A stretch of 64,000 nt of DNA from Rhizobium sp. Root274 (lineage in GTDB: Bacteria; Pseudomonadota; Alphaproteobacteria; Rhizobiales; Rhizobiaceae). A program made the position numbers and the translations under genes. The DNA is taken from NCBI RefSeq assembly GCF_001429245.1, contig NZ_LMJE01000001.1, forward strand, positions 1,545,564-1,609,563, read 5' to 3'. Numbering within the stretch: position 1 is the stretch's first letter; each line of letters opens with the position of its first letter. The notes beneath the pieces were generated by a model. That model was given only the letters and a program-made list of their open reading frames with translations. It was not told the DNA's origin and did no database searches. Below are positions 26,186 through 34,702 of this stretch, piece after piece.

Positions 26186-26941
26186 ATGAATAACGGCAAA
26201 GGCGGCGAAACGCTGGTCCTCATCCCCGCCCGCCTCGCATCCACCCGTTTGCCGGGCAAGCCGCTCGCCGATATCGCCGGCCTGCCGATGATCGTTCAGG
26301 TGGCCAAACGCGCCGAAGAGGCCGATGTCGGGCGAATCATCGTGGCGGTTGACGACCAGCGCACCTTCGACGTGGTGGAAGCCGCAGGTTACGAGGTGGT
26401 GATGACGCGCGCCGACCACCAGTCGGGCTCGGACCGGATCTTCGAGGCGCTGACCAAGGTCGACCCGGAAGGGCGGGCGAAGATCGTGATCAATGTCCAA
26501 GGCGACCTGCCGACCATCGATCCGGAGACCATTCGCGCAGCCTTGCGACCGCTTGAGGATCCGGCAGTCGACATCGCGACGCTGACGGTCGAGATCGTCG
26601 ACGAGCACGAGAAGACCAATCCGAATGTTGTGAAGGTGGTCGGTTCGCCCATTTCTGACAGCCGCCTCAGGGCGCTTTATTTTACCCGCGCGACGGCACC
26701 GCATGGGGCCGGCCCACTCTATCACCACATCGGCCTTTACGCCTATCGACGGGCTGCCCTCGAACGCTTCGTTGCCCTTTCGCCCTCGACGCTGGAAAAG
26801 CGGGAATCGCTTGAACAGTTGCGCGCGCTGGAAGCCGGCATGCGTATCGATGTCGAGGTGGTGAAGACCGTGCCGCTCGGTGTCGATACGCAAGCCGATC
26901 TCGACAAGGCCCGGCTGATCCTTTCGGCCTCCTCCAATTAA
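26186..26941 (+). CDS. kdsB: 3-deoxy-manno-octulosonate cytidylyltransferase
   Basis: 251 residues. KdsB motifs: [13 protein letters not shown] at about 15-27 (nucleotide binding), [20 protein letters not shown] and [15 protein letters not shown]. It activates Kdo with CTP to CMP-Kdo in the cytoplasm for lipid A core synthesis. It is divergent from cycM and followed 13 bp later by pheA, forming a kdsB-pheA pair. Confidence 0.95.
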   Translation: MNNGKGGETLVLIPARLASTRLPGKPLADIAGLPMIVQVAKRAEEADVGRIIVAVDDQRTFDVVEAAGYEVVMTRADHQSGSDRIFEALTKVDPEGRAKIVINVQGDLPTIDPETIRAALRPLEDPAVDIATLTVEIVDEHEKTNPNVVKVVGSPISDSRLRALYFTRATAPHGAGPLYHHIGLYAYRRAALERFVALSPSTLEKRESLEQLRALEAGMRIDVEVVKTVPLGVDTQADLDKARLILSASSN

Positions 26942-26954
26942 GGACCTCATTCTC

Positions 26955-27806
26955 TTGGCCCCCACGAACAAGATTTCCTTCCAGGGCGACTTCGGCGCCA
27001 ATTCCGACATGGCCTGCCGCGACATGTTCCCGACCATGGAGCCCCTGCCCTGCCCGACTTTCGAGGATGCCTTCGTGGCGCTGGAGACGGGCGACGTGGA
27101 TCTGGCGATGATCCCGATCGAGAACACGCTGGCCGGTCGCGTTGCCGACATCCACTACCTGCTGCCACTGTCGCGCCTGCATATCGTCGGCGAATACTTC
27201 ATGCCGATCCGCTTTCAGCTGATGGTGCTGCCGGGGGTGAAGCTGGACGAAATCCGAACAGTGCACAGCCATATCCATGCGCTCGGCCAATGCCGCAAGA
27301 TCATCCGCAGCCATGGCTGGAAGGCCGTGGTGGCGGGTGACACGGCGGGGGCTGCCAAGCAGGTGGCGGAAAAGGGCGACCGCAGCATGGCGGCGCTCGC
27401 ACCCCGGCTTGCGGCCTCGCTCTACGGGCTCGATATTCTTGCCGAGAATGTCGAGGATTCCGAGAACAACGTGACCCGGTTCGTGGTGCTCTCGCGGGAC
27501 GAGGCAGAGCCGAAGCGGACGAGCCCCGAAGAACGCTTCATCACCACTTTCGTGTTTAACGTGCGCAATATTCCGGCCGCCCTCTACAAGGCGATGGGCG
27601 GCTTTGCCACGAACGGCGTCAACATGACCAAGCTCGAAAGCTACCAGATCGGCGGCAAGTTCATCGCCACCCAGTTCTATGCCGATATCGAAGGGCATCC
27701 GGAGGATGCACCGGTGAAACGCGCGCTCGAGGAGCTGCGTTTCTTCTCCGAGAAGGTGCATATTCTGGGCGTGTACAAGGCGCATGAAATGCGGGGCAAG
27801 CTCTAA
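26955..27806 (+). CDS. pheA: Prephenate dehydratase with ACT domain
   Basis: 283 residues from a TTG start (26955), chosen because the protein begins correctly there (MAPTNKISFQGDFGANSDMA) and it follows kdsB by 13 bp. The catalytic PDT domain has the MIPIENTLAGRV and DTAGAAKQVAE segments and the NVTRFVVLS signature. The C-terminal ACT domain (from about 195) carries GFATNGVNMTKLESYQI, the ESRP-like phenylalanine-binding region here reading KLESYQI. It converts prephenate to phenylpyruvate for phenylalanine synthesis, probably with feedback inhibition by Phe. No chorismate mutase domain is fused. Confidence 0.94.
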   Translation: MAPTNKISFQGDFGANSDMACRDMFPTMEPLPCPTFEDAFVALETGDVDLAMIPIENTLAGRVADIHYLLPLSRLHIVGEYFMPIRFQLMVLPGVKLDEIRTVHSHIHALGQCRKIIRSHGWKAVVAGDTAGAAKQVAEKGDRSMAALAPRLAASLYGLDILAENVEDSENNVTRFVVLSRDEAEPKRTSPEERFITTFVFNVRNIPAALYKAMGGFATNGVNMTKLESYQIGGKFIATQFYADIEGHPEDAPVKRALEELRFFSEKVHILGVYKAHEMRGKL

Positions 27807-27836
27807 AAGCGAAAGCTCAATGGCGGCGGCTCAGAC

Positions 27837-27948
27837 GATTGCTGCGCCATTCCAGGTGCAAAACCGGTTCCCACTTTTGCTGGAATGGCATGGTCGATTG
27901 CTGCGCCATTCCAGGCGCAAAACCGGTTCCCACTTTTGCTGGAATGGC
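27837..27948. repeat. Two tandem copies of a 59-bp palindromic intergenic repeat
   Basis: The unit begins at 27837 and again at 27896; over the shared ~53 bp the copies differ at about one base (GTGCAAAA versus CGCAAAA). Each copy contains the inverted repeat CCATTCCAG...CTGGAATGG enclosing AAAACCGGTTCCCACTTTTG, a word common in rhizobial intergenic repeats. The elements lie between the 3' ends of the convergent pheA and nudC genes, where they could also act as terminators or RNA-processing sites. Confidence 0.8.
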
Positions 27949-28908
27949 TCAATGCCGCAATTCGTACCAGTCGGTGATCAGGCGGCGGGCGATCGTGCCT
28001 TCGATCGGGAGCGTCCGGCCTTCGAAGGAGCCTTCCTGCAGCATGGTGGCGATCTCGCCACGGGTGAACCAGCGACAATCCTCGAGCTCGACGGAATCGA
28101 AGGTGATCTCCGTCGTCGTCGCCTCGCCGTAGCAACCCAGCATCAGCTGGTGCGGCATCGGCCAGGGTTGCGAGGCGTGGTAGCGGACGCGGCCGACGGT
28201 GATGCCGGATTCTTCGCGGGTTTCGCGGCGCACGGCGTTTTCGATCGTCTCGCCCGGCTCGATGAAACCGGCAAGAGACGAATACATGCCGGCCGGGAAA
28301 CGTGGGCTTCGACCCAGGAGGCAGCGATCCTTCTTTTCGTCCACGATGAGCATGATGACGACGGGATCGGTGCGCGGGAAGATCTCGTGGGCACAGCCCG
28401 TGCACACGCGCTTGTAGCCGCCGATGCGACCTTCCATGGCGGCGCCGCAGCGGCCGCAAAACTTGTTGTCGGCATTCCACCGCAGGAGGCTCAGCGCCTG
28501 GGCGACTTCGCCGAGCAGATCCTCGCCAACGAGCGCATCACGGAACAGAGCGCGGGGATCGGCTGGTTTGAACTCGGCCGAGAGGTCTTCCGGTTTCAGC
28601 GCGACGGGGACGGCCAATCGCGGCTCGCCGCTTGCCTGGTGGCCAAGCAGGATGGCGTCGTCGAAATTCGGCTGCAGGGCGGCAAGCTCGTAAGGCGCAA
28701 ACAGCGGATCGAGGATTTGGCCGTCATGTTTCAGCACCAGCTGGGTGCCGGAAAAGGCGAGGATATGGGTGCCCTCGACCTTCAGCGCTGATGCAAGCGA
28801 GGTCTCGTCGCGGTGCTCGCTGTCGCGGTTCAGCCGGTTGCCGGAAAAGGCGGTGAGTTCGCTGGGTTCCAGATGGGGGGCGCGGCTGGAAAAAATGGAA
28901 TTTCTCAT
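27949..28908 (-). CDS. nudC: NADH pyrophosphatase / RNA NAD-decapping hydrolase
   Basis: 319 residues. Zinc ribbon Cys at about 151, 154, 169 and 172 (CGRCG...CTGC). The Nudix box GFIEPGETIENAVRRETREE is at about 214-233, followed by the NudC-specific SQPWPMPHQLM at 246-256. The N-terminal domain is the less conserved NUDIX-like region. The enzyme hydrolyses NAD(H) to NMN(H) plus AMP and in bacteria removes NAD caps from RNA. Its ATG overlaps the stop of the upstream HIT gene by 4 bp, so the two are translationally coupled. Confidence 0.94.
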   Translation of the reverse strand: MRNSIFSSRAPHLEPSELTAFSGNRLNRDSEHRDETSLASALKVEGTHILAFSGTQLVLKHDGQILDPLFAPYELAALQPNFDDAILLGHQASGEPRLAVPVALKPEDLSAEFKPADPRALFRDALVGEDLLGEVAQALSLLRWNADNKFCGRCGAAMEGRIGGYKRVCTGCAHEIFPRTDPVVIMLIVDEKKDRCLLGRSPRFPAGMYSSLAGFIEPGETIENAVRRETREESGITVGRVRYHASQPWPMPHQLMLGCYGEATTTEITFDSVELEDCRWFTRGEIATMLQEGSFEGRTLPIEGTIARRLITDWYELRH

Positions 28909-29312
28909 TGGAGAGCTTCAAGGATCCGGGTTTTCATGTCGTCGAAGGCGGCCTGGTCGTAAGGGACGGATGTGCCGTAACCCCAGATCGGTTTCGGCCA
29001 ATTGGGATCGTTCTCGGTGCGGGCAACGACATGAACATGGAGTTGCCGGACGATATTGCCAATGGCGGCGATGTTGATCTTGTCGGCGCCCGTCACCTGT
29101 TTCAGGGCGGCGCCAACGGTGACCTGTTCGAAGGTCAGCATGGCCTGGTCGAGTGGCGTGAGATCAAAGACTTCGGAGACATTGGTGCGCTGGGGCACGA
29201 GGATCAGCCAGGGCCAGCGGCTGTCCTTGGCGAGCCTCAGGTCACACAGGCCGAGTTTGAGGATCGACACGCTATCCTCCGCAAGGCGCGCGTCGAGGAC
29301 GAATGGCTGCAA
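28905..29312 (-). CDS. HIT family protein
   Basis: 135 residues from a TTG at 29312 that has GGGAGAG at the right distance; the upstream in-frame extension to 29426 reads antisense into the SRP RNA and is unlikely. The HIT loop reads QLHVHVVAR near residues 95-103: the second and third His are kept but the first of the H-x-H-x-H motif is Gln. The Trp-rich start (KDSRWPWLILVPQR) and VFDLTPLDQAMLTFEQ are typical of a bacterial HIT subgroup. It probably hydrolyses nucleotide phosphoramidates or related substrates. It is coupled to nudC. Confidence 0.82.
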   Translation of the reverse strand: MQPFVLDARLAEDSVSILKLGLCDLRLAKDSRWPWLILVPQRTNVSEVFDLTPLDQAMLTFEQVTVGAALKQVTGADKINIAAIGNIVRQLHVHVVARTENDPNWPKPIWGYGTSVPYDQAAFDDMKTRILEALQ

Positions 29313-29365
29313 GGCTTCTCTCCCTTTCGTTTTTAGAAAGCCTAGCAGTTTTTTTCCGGCTTGGC

Positions 29366-29394
29366 TTGCATTTGGCAGCGTTATTGCCGATATG
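29366..29394 (+). promoter_or_regulatory. Sigma-70-type promoter of the SRP RNA
   Basis: TTGCAT (29366-29371), 17-bp spacer, GATATG (29389-29394). The predicted transcription start is at about 29401-29402, exactly where the SRP RNA helix begins. Confidence 0.65.
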
Positions 29395-29401
29395 TCTCCT
29401 C

Positions 29402-29497
29402 GGGAGGTTGGTGGTGGACGAGCCACTCGCCAACCGGGTCAGGTCCGGAAGGAAGCAGCCCCAACGAGCGCGGCACGGGTCATCGTGCCAGCCTCCC
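29402..29497 (+). ncRNA. ffs: Bacterial small signal recognition particle RNA (4.5S)
   Basis: The diagnostic domain IV core GTCAGGTCCGGAAGGAAGCA is at 29438-29457, within a long hairpin whose ends pair (GGGAGG at 29402-29407 with CCTCCC at 29492-29497). About 96 nt long. It binds Ffh and targets membrane proteins. Its position about 80 bp upstream of dnaX matches other alphaproteobacteria. Confidence 0.95.
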
Positions 29498-29579
29498 ACC
29501 TCATCTTCATTTCCGGCCTTTTTTCGACAGGGGCCGTGCCATGCCCGGCTTTGGGCGGCAAGGGGAAGCTGGCAGCGCG

Positions 29580-31457
29580 ATGAGCGATTTGGAGCCCACA
29601 GCAGAGGCCAAGGCCGCCCCCGGCGGTTACCGCGTTCTCGCCCGCAAATATCGTCCCAAGGACTTTACCGACCTGATGGTCGGCCAGGAGCCGATGGTCA
29701 AGACGCTCACCAATGCGTTCGAGACCGGGCGTATTGCGCAGGCCTATATGCTGACCGGCGTGCGCGGCGTGGGCAAGACGACGACAGCGCGCATTCTGGC
29801 ACGCGCACTTAATTACAAGACCGCCGAAATCGACAAGCCAACGATCGACCTGCGTATCCCCGGCGAGCATTGCCAGGCGATCATGGAAGGCCGCCATGTC
29901 GACGTGATCGAGATGGACGCGGCCTCGCATACGGGTATCGACGATATCCGGGAAATCATCGAGCAGGTGCGCTATCGCCCGGTTTCAGCGCGCTACAAGG
30001 TCTACATCATCGACGAAGTGCATATGCTGTCGACAGCCGCCTTCAACGGATTGTTGAAGACGCTGGAAGAGCCGCCCGAGCATGTGAAATTCATCTTCGC
30101 GACGACCGAAATCCGCAAGGTTCCGATCACGGTTCTCTCGCGCTGCCAGCGTTTCGACCTGCGCCGGATCAGTGCCGGCGATCTCGTCGGGTTGTTTTCG
30201 ACCATTGCATCGAAGGAAGGCATCGAGGTCGAGGAAGAGGCGCTGGCGATGATTGCGCGCGCCGCAGAAGGTTCGGCGCGTGACGGGTTGTCGCTTCTCG
30301 ACCAGGCGATTGCCCATGGCGGCGGCGTGGTGCATGCGGACGCTGTCAGGTCGATGCTGGGGCTCGCCGACCGGGCGCGCATCGTCGATCTCTTCGAGCA
30401 GGTGGTGCGCGGCGACGTGGCAGCAGCGCTTTCGGAATTCGCCAGCCAGTATGAGGCGGGGGCAAGCCCGTCGGTGGTGCTGACCGATCTTGCCGACTTC
30501 ACCCATCTGGTGACGCGGCTCAAATATATCCCGTCTGCCTCGCAGGACCCGTCGCTCAGTGAAGCCGAACGGGTGCGGGGCGGAGAGATGGCCGACAGTG
30601 TGGCCGTCACCACGCTGTCGCGCATGTGGCAGATGCTGCTGAAGGGCATTCCTGAAGTCGAGGCCTCTTCCCGCCCGGCCGGAGCTGCGGAAATGGTGCT
30701 GATCCGGCTCGCGCATGCAGCACATCTGCCTTCTCCCGAGGATGCGGCGCGACGCCTGCTGGAACTTTCGAACGGCGACGGCGGCGAGAGCGCGCCCTCT
30801 GCACCGCGCCCGAATGGCGGTGGTGGTGGCGCCTCGATGGCGATGCGCGTGCAGGCGGTGGCTCAGCCTTCGTCGGACACTGCACCTCGCCCGGCAATGA
30901 GCCAGCCGGTGGCGCATCTGCAGAGCGTGCCGGCGGGCGATGCCCTGCCGCGCGGCATGGAGACGGTGCAGCCGAAGGCGCAGGACGCGCCGGCGATGCT
31001 GGTGCAGGTCAATTCGCTCGACGACATTGCCGACCTCTGCACCAAGAACAGGAGCCCGGTGCTGCGGGCGCAGCTACGCCAGTTCGTGCATCTGGTGAAG
31101 ATCGAGCCGGGCCGGCTGGAAATCCGGCTTGAAGCGCAGTGCCCACCGACGATCGTCAACGAGTTGAAGCTCAGGCTGACGGAGTGGACGGGGATTACCT
31201 GGTGGGTGACGCTGTCGAACGAAGCCGGCTTGCCGACGCTGGTCGAGGTGGAGAATTCGACACGCGCGGCCCGTCTGCTCGACGCCCGGCAGGACCCAGA
31301 TGTCGCCGCGATCCTGTCGCGTTTTCCCGGCGCCAAGATCACAGATGTCAGGATCAAGGCCAGCGAGATCGAGGAAGACGACACGCTGATTGCACCGCCG
31401 GCGGCAGCGGAATCGGCGGAAGGCGACATTCTTCCGGGCGACGATATCGAATTCTAA
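29580..31457 (+). CDS. dnaX: DNA polymerase III subunit gamma/tau
   Basis: 625 residues from the ATG at 29580, where the protein begins properly ([10 protein letters not shown]); the open frame further upstream overlaps the SRP RNA. AAA+ features: [14 protein letters not shown], Walker [10 protein letters not shown] at 60-68, DEVH at 145-148 and the SRC sensor motif. Of the four zinc-module Cys of typical DnaX only one (about Cys98) remains; the others are replaced ([10 protein letters not shown]...), as I recall for other rhizobia. The C-terminal region (from about 370) is the tau part that binds the polymerase. It is followed 50 bp later by ybaB. Confidence 0.95.
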   Translation: MSDLEPTAEAKAAPGGYRVLARKYRPKDFTDLMVGQEPMVKTLTNAFETGRIAQAYMLTGVRGVGKTTTARILARALNYKTAEIDKPTIDLRIPGEHCQAIMEGRHVDVIEMDAASHTGIDDIREIIEQVRYRPVSARYKVYIIDEVHMLSTAAFNGLLKTLEEPPEHVKFIFATTEIRKVPITVLSRCQRFDLRRISAGDLVGLFSTIASKEGIEVEEEALAMIARAAEGSARDGLSLLDQAIAHGGGVVHADAVRSMLGLADRARIVDLFEQVVRGDVAAALSEFASQYEAGASPSVVLTDLADFTHLVTRLKYIPSASQDPSLSEAERVRGGEMADSVAVTTLSRMWQMLLKGIPEVEASSRPAGAAEMVLIRLAHAAHLPSPEDAARRLLELSNGDGGESAPSAPRPNGGGGGASMAMRVQAVAQPSSDTAPRPAMSQPVAHLQSVPAGDALPRGMETVQPKAQDAPAMLVQVNSLDDIADLCTKNRSPVLRAQLRQFVHLVKIEPGRLEIRLEAQCPPTIVNELKLRLTEWTGITWWVTLSNEAGLPTLVEVENSTRAARLLDARQDPDVAAILSRFPGAKITDVRIKASEIEEDDTLIAPPAAAESAEGDILPGDDIEF

Positions 31458-31507
31458 GGGCGTCACGCGCGCCAGAAACCAATCGACACCAGACCAAGGA
31501 GACGACG

Positions 31508-31831
31508 ATGCGCGACATCATGGGCATGATGGGCAAGGTCAAGGAAATGCAGGGCAAGATGGAGAAGATGCAGGCGGAAATCGCCGCACTCGAAATCGAA
31601 GGCAAGTCCGGCGGCGGCCTGGTGACCGTGGTGCTCACCGGCAAGGGCGAACTGCGCAGCGTCAAGATCGATCCGTCGCTGTTCAACGAAGACGATGTCG
31701 AGATCCTTGAAGACTTGATCGTGGCGGCTCACAAGGACGCCAAGGACAAGGTGGAAGCACAGACCCAGGAAAAGATGGCATCTGTCACGGCAGGCATTCC
31801 GCTGCCGCCGGGCATGAAGCTGCCGTTCTAA
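31508..31831 (+). CDS. YbaB/EbfC family nucleoid-associated protein
   Basis: 107 residues from the ATG at 31508 with AAGGAG. The YbaB pattern: a Met-rich helix ([20 protein letters not shown]), the beta region [20 protein letters not shown], and a second helix ending in a flexible [12 protein letters not shown] tail. The dimer binds DNA as tweezers and coats the nucleoid. It lies in the common dnaX-ybaB order, but recR, usually next, is displaced by three genes to 34.1 kb. Its stop codon overlaps the convergent hydrolase stop by 4 bp. Confidence 0.93.
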   Translation: MRDIMGMMGKVKEMQGKMEKMQAEIAALEIEGKSGGGLVTVVLTGKGELRSVKIDPSLFNEDDVEILEDLIVAAHKDAKDKVEAQTQEKMASVTAGIPLPPGMKLPF

Positions 31832-32715
31832 TCGAGCCGGCGATGCGGCCAGGGATTTACGCCTTCGCGCAACCATAAGAGTGTGTCGAGCCAGAAGCCG
31901 TTTTCGTGGCGCGACCGGAAGAGGTCGAAATGGCCGACTTCCGAGGCGCCGACATCTTCGGGCCGCAGCATGACCTTCTCAACGGTCGCGCCGTCGTAGT
32001 AGGACGCGACGCGACGCATGGCGGACGGGGTGGCGAAATCGTCATCCGTCACGCTGAGCGCCAGGATTTCGGCCGCAACGGCCGAGAAGCGCGAGCGCAG
32101 GTCCGCAGCCTCCTGTGGGGTATAGCCCCTTTCTATGCGGCGGCCGCGAAAGGCCCATTCGAGGGCGACGCCTTTTGGTAGATCTTCGAGCCAGCCGAGC
32201 CTGCGGCCGGGGAAATAACCCAGCAGCATTGTCAAAGCCGGCATCACGAGGTGCCATTTCATTAGATAACGCAAGCGCATCGCCGGTCGGTAGTCGGGCC
32301 AGAAGGCGTATTGCGCGCCGATCGTCAGCATCCGGCGGATGCGCTGTGCGCGCGCCGCATACCCGGGCAGGAAGCCGCCGATCGAATGGCCGACGACGAA
32401 GACTGGGCTTTGCGGGAAATGTTCGGCGGCGAAGGCGAGGACGGCATCGAAATCCTTCTCGCCCCAATCGCGCCAGCGGAAGTCAATGCCTTTCAACGTT
32501 TCCGGTTGCGACTGGCCGATGCCGCGATAATCATAGGTGATGACGTGGAAGTCGTGGGCGGCGAGGAAGCGCGCATAGGCATGGTAGAACCGCGCGGCGA
32601 CACCGGTGGCGGCGTTGATGATGACGATGGCTGCTGAAGGATCCGGGCACGGCCAGAGATGGCCCCTTAAGCGGATGCCATCTTCGCAGCTGATCTCGAT
32701 CTCTTCCCCATCCAT
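31828..32715 (-). CDS. Alpha/beta hydrolase
   Basis: 295 residues. The nucleophile elbow GHSIGG is near residue 108, with an oxyanion strand [11 protein letters not shown] and [16 protein letters not shown]. The acid is probably the Asp of the [18 protein letters not shown] segment, with the His in GHFD. This fits the 'serine aminopeptidase S33/YheT-like' group; the substrate is unknown. It is divergent from a TetR gene across a strong palindromic operator, so it is likely repressed by that protein. Confidence 0.83.
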   Translation of the reverse strand: MDGEEIEISCEDGIRLRGHLWPCPDPSAAIVIINAATGVAARFYHAYARFLAAHDFHVITYDYRGIGQSQPETLKGIDFRWRDWGEKDFDAVLAFAAEHFPQSPVFVVGHSIGGFLPGYAARAQRIRRMLTIGAQYAFWPDYRPAMRLRYLMKWHLVMPALTMLLGYFPGRRLGWLEDLPKGVALEWAFRGRRIERGYTPQEAADLRSRFSAVAAEILALSVTDDDFATPSAMRRVASYYDGATVEKVMLRPEDVGASEVGHFDLFRSRHENGFWLDTLLWLREGVNPWPHRRLD

Positions 32716-32761
32716 GCTGGCCTCCCGATTGTGCTGCCAGCATCACGCGTTTTGCTCGTTG

Positions 32762-32785
32762 TGTATACTCACTGGTCAGTATACA
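32762..32785. promoter_or_regulatory. 24-bp TetR operator palindrome
   Basis: TGTATACT-N8-AGTATACA: perfect 8-bp arms, with the centre CACTGGTC. It lies 8 bp upstream of the TetR ATG (32794) and 47 bp upstream of the divergent hydrolase ATG (32715). Binding here would block both promoters. Confidence 0.72.
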
Positions 32786-32793
32786 TTCGTCGC

Positions 32794-33378
32794 ATGGGCA
32801 GCGAACGCACCACCCGCGAGAAGATCATCGATGCCGCCAACCGGCTGTTCTACCGCGAGGGTATTCGCGCGGTAAGTGTCGATGCGGTGGCCGAGGCGGC
32901 GGGGCTGACGAAGCGGTCGCTCTATTACCACTTCACCAGCAAGGATGAGCTGGTCGCCGATTATCTTCGGCTGCGCGATCATCCCAATCTGCAGCGGTAT
33001 CAGGCGTGGTATGCGGCGGCCGAGGGTGGGGTCGAAGAACGGATCGGCGCGATCTTCGACCACCTTGAAGCCGAGGCCGGGAAGCCGGGATGGAAGGGCT
33101 GCGGCTTCCTGCGCACGGCGGCGGAACTGGTCAACCAGCCGGGGCATCCGGCCCTCAAGATCGGTGTTGAGCACAAAAAACGTGTCGAAGCATGGTTTGC
33201 GGAGATCTTGACCGAGAACGGCGTGTCGGAGCCAGGGCGCGTCGCCAGACAGGTTTGCCTCCTGATCGACGGCGCCTTCAGTCAGGCCATGCTCTATCGC
33301 GATCCGGACTATTTCAACGAAGCCGGGCTTGCCGCGCAGGCGCTGGTCCGCTCTGCCGTGTCGGGTGCATCGACATAA
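32794..33378 (+). CDS. TetR/AcrR family transcriptional regulator
   Basis: 194 residues from the ATG at 32794. HTH: TREKIIDAANRLFYREGIRA, then SVDAVAEAAGLTKRSLYYHF. The ligand domain has GWKGCGFLRTAAELVNQPGHPAL, the Cys-containing pattern of the TetR_C_36 / AcuR-like group, whose members often sense small electrophiles or unsaturated compounds (inference). An upstream extension in the same frame would run through the operator and is rejected. The divergent alpha/beta hydrolase is the obvious target. Confidence 0.88.
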   Translation: MGSERTTREKIIDAANRLFYREGIRAVSVDAVAEAAGLTKRSLYYHFTSKDELVADYLRLRDHPNLQRYQAWYAAAEGGVEERIGAIFDHLEAEAGKPGWKGCGFLRTAAELVNQPGHPALKIGVEHKKRVEAWFAEILTENGVSEPGRVARQVCLLIDGAFSQAMLYRDPDYFNEAGLAAQALVRSAVSGAST

Positions 33379-33396
33379 ATGCCCTGAACCGAAGGC

Positions 33397-34017
33397 TCAC
33401 ATCTCGCCAGCGAGAATGGCTTCCCGGGTCTTGTAATGGACGGGGGCTGAGAGGTAGCGGGCGCGATCTGCGACGCTGAGTTTACGGCCGTAGGTCGCCA
33501 TCATGTCCGCCATCGTGACGCGCTCGCCGACATAGGCGGTGTAGGTGACAGGCTGGCCAGCCTCGACCATTCCGCCTTGGAGCACCCGGGCATAGGCACC
33601 CGGGCGGGCGGCCTGTGTGTAACGCTTGACGATCTTCGGATCGCCCATATGGGCGGCAAAGGTTGCGCAGGGCATGCGAGGCGAGGTGATTTCGAGCAGG
33701 ATATCGCCGAAGGCGAAGCGGTCACCGGCGGCGAGCATCTGGCTCTCCAGATCTGAAATCACAAGGTTTTCGCCGAACATGCCATAATGCAGTTCGCGAC
33801 CGAGGTCCCGGCTCCACCAGTCGATATCGAGGCTGCCCTGGATGTAGACGGCCTGATCGACGCCGCCGTGATGTTTGCGGTTGAGGATCGCGTCGCCGAC
33901 AAGACCTTCCGCGTCGAGCATGACCGGTCCGCTGATGGCGAGCTTGTTGATGCCGGTCTTGTATTTCTTGCCGGCCAGGATTTCGGGGCGGCCGAGGCAG
34001 ATGGCGAGGATTTTCAT
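33397..34017 (-). CDS. MOSC domain protein, YiiM-like
   Basis: 206 residues. The MOSC core includes KTGINKLAISGPVML, the LVGDAILNRKHHGGVDQAVY segment and GMFGENLVISDLE. The conserved Cys is in TSPRMPCATFAAHMGDP. MOSC proteins handle sulfur bound to a molybdenum cofactor or related carriers; YiiM reduces N-hydroxylated base analogues such as 6-hydroxylaminopurine. It lies between a TetR gene (convergent) and recR (divergent). Confidence 0.86.
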   Translation of the reverse strand: MKILAICLGRPEILAGKKYKTGINKLAISGPVMLDAEGLVGDAILNRKHHGGVDQAVYIQGSLDIDWWSRDLGRELHYGMFGENLVISDLESQMLAAGDRFAFGDILLEITSPRMPCATFAAHMGDPKIVKRYTQAARPGAYARVLQGGMVEAGQPVTYTAYVGERVTMADMMATYGRKLSVADRARYLSAPVHYKTREAILAGEM

Positions 34018-34073
34018 CGGGCAGTCCCTGTTCTGCGATTCCGTTTATTGCTTATATGGGCTAGAACGCCGCC

Positions 34074-34679
34074 ATGGCAAAACGAGTCACCGGTCCCGAA
34101 ATCGAAAAGCTGATCCAGCTGCTGGCGAAAGTGCCGGGGCTAGGGCCCCGCTCTGCGCGACGGGCGGCGCTGCACCTCATCAAGAAACGCGACCAGTTGA
34201 TGGGGCCGCTCGGCCATGCGCTGGGCGAAGCCTATGACAAGGTGAAGATCTGCTCCTGCTGCGGCAATATCGATACGATCGATCCCTGCACCGTCTGCAC
34301 CGATGTGCAGCGCGATCAGTCTGTCATCATCGTCGTCGAGGATGTGTCCGACCTCTGGGCGCTGGAGCGGGCGGGTGCGATGAACGCCGCCTATCACGTT
34401 CTGGGCGGCACGCTTTCACCGCTCGATGGGGTGGGGCCTGATGATCTCAACATCAAGGGTCTGATCGACCGGGTGGCGAAGGGCGGAGTGCGCGAGATCA
34501 TCATCGCCGTCAATGCCACCGTCGAGGGGCAGACGACCGCGCATTACATCACCGATCATCTCGCGGGACTGGACGTGAAGATCACCCGGCTGGCTCATGG
34601 CGTGCCCGTGGGTGGCGAACTCGACTATCTCGACGAAGGCACGCTGTCGGCGGCGCTTCGCGCCAGAACGGCAATCTGA
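34074..34679 (+). CDS. recR: Recombination protein RecR
   Basis: 201 residues, standard length. An N-terminal helix-hairpin-helix ([20 protein letters not shown]), a zinc finger with Cys at about 60, 63, 72 and 75 (CSCCG...PCTVC), a Toprim domain ([18 protein letters not shown]) and a C-terminal Walker B-like [18 protein letters not shown] are all present. With RecO and RecF it supports RecA loading at gaps. A transglycosylase gene follows 23 bp downstream. Confidence 0.96.
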   Translation: MAKRVTGPEIEKLIQLLAKVPGLGPRSARRAALHLIKKRDQLMGPLGHALGEAYDKVKICSCCGNIDTIDPCTVCTDVQRDQSVIIVVEDVSDLWALERAGAMNAAYHVLGGTLSPLDGVGPDDLNIKGLIDRVAKGGVREIIIAVNATVEGQTTAHYITDHLAGLDVKITRLAHGVPVGGELDYLDEGTLSAALRARTAI

Positions 34680-34702
34680 CCGCTCCTTTGAGGAGGCTTT
34701 AC

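Noticed and set aside
24243-26189. A 648-codon plus-strand open frame covering the AEC and cytochrome genes.
   Set aside because: It is out of frame with the AEC gene and antisense to the cytochrome gene, and its translation is His/Arg/Cys-rich nonsense; a codon-bias shadow.
29361-29579. N-terminal extension of DnaX by 73 codons.
   Set aside because: The extension would translate the SRP RNA gene; the protein aligns properly only from the ATG at 29580.
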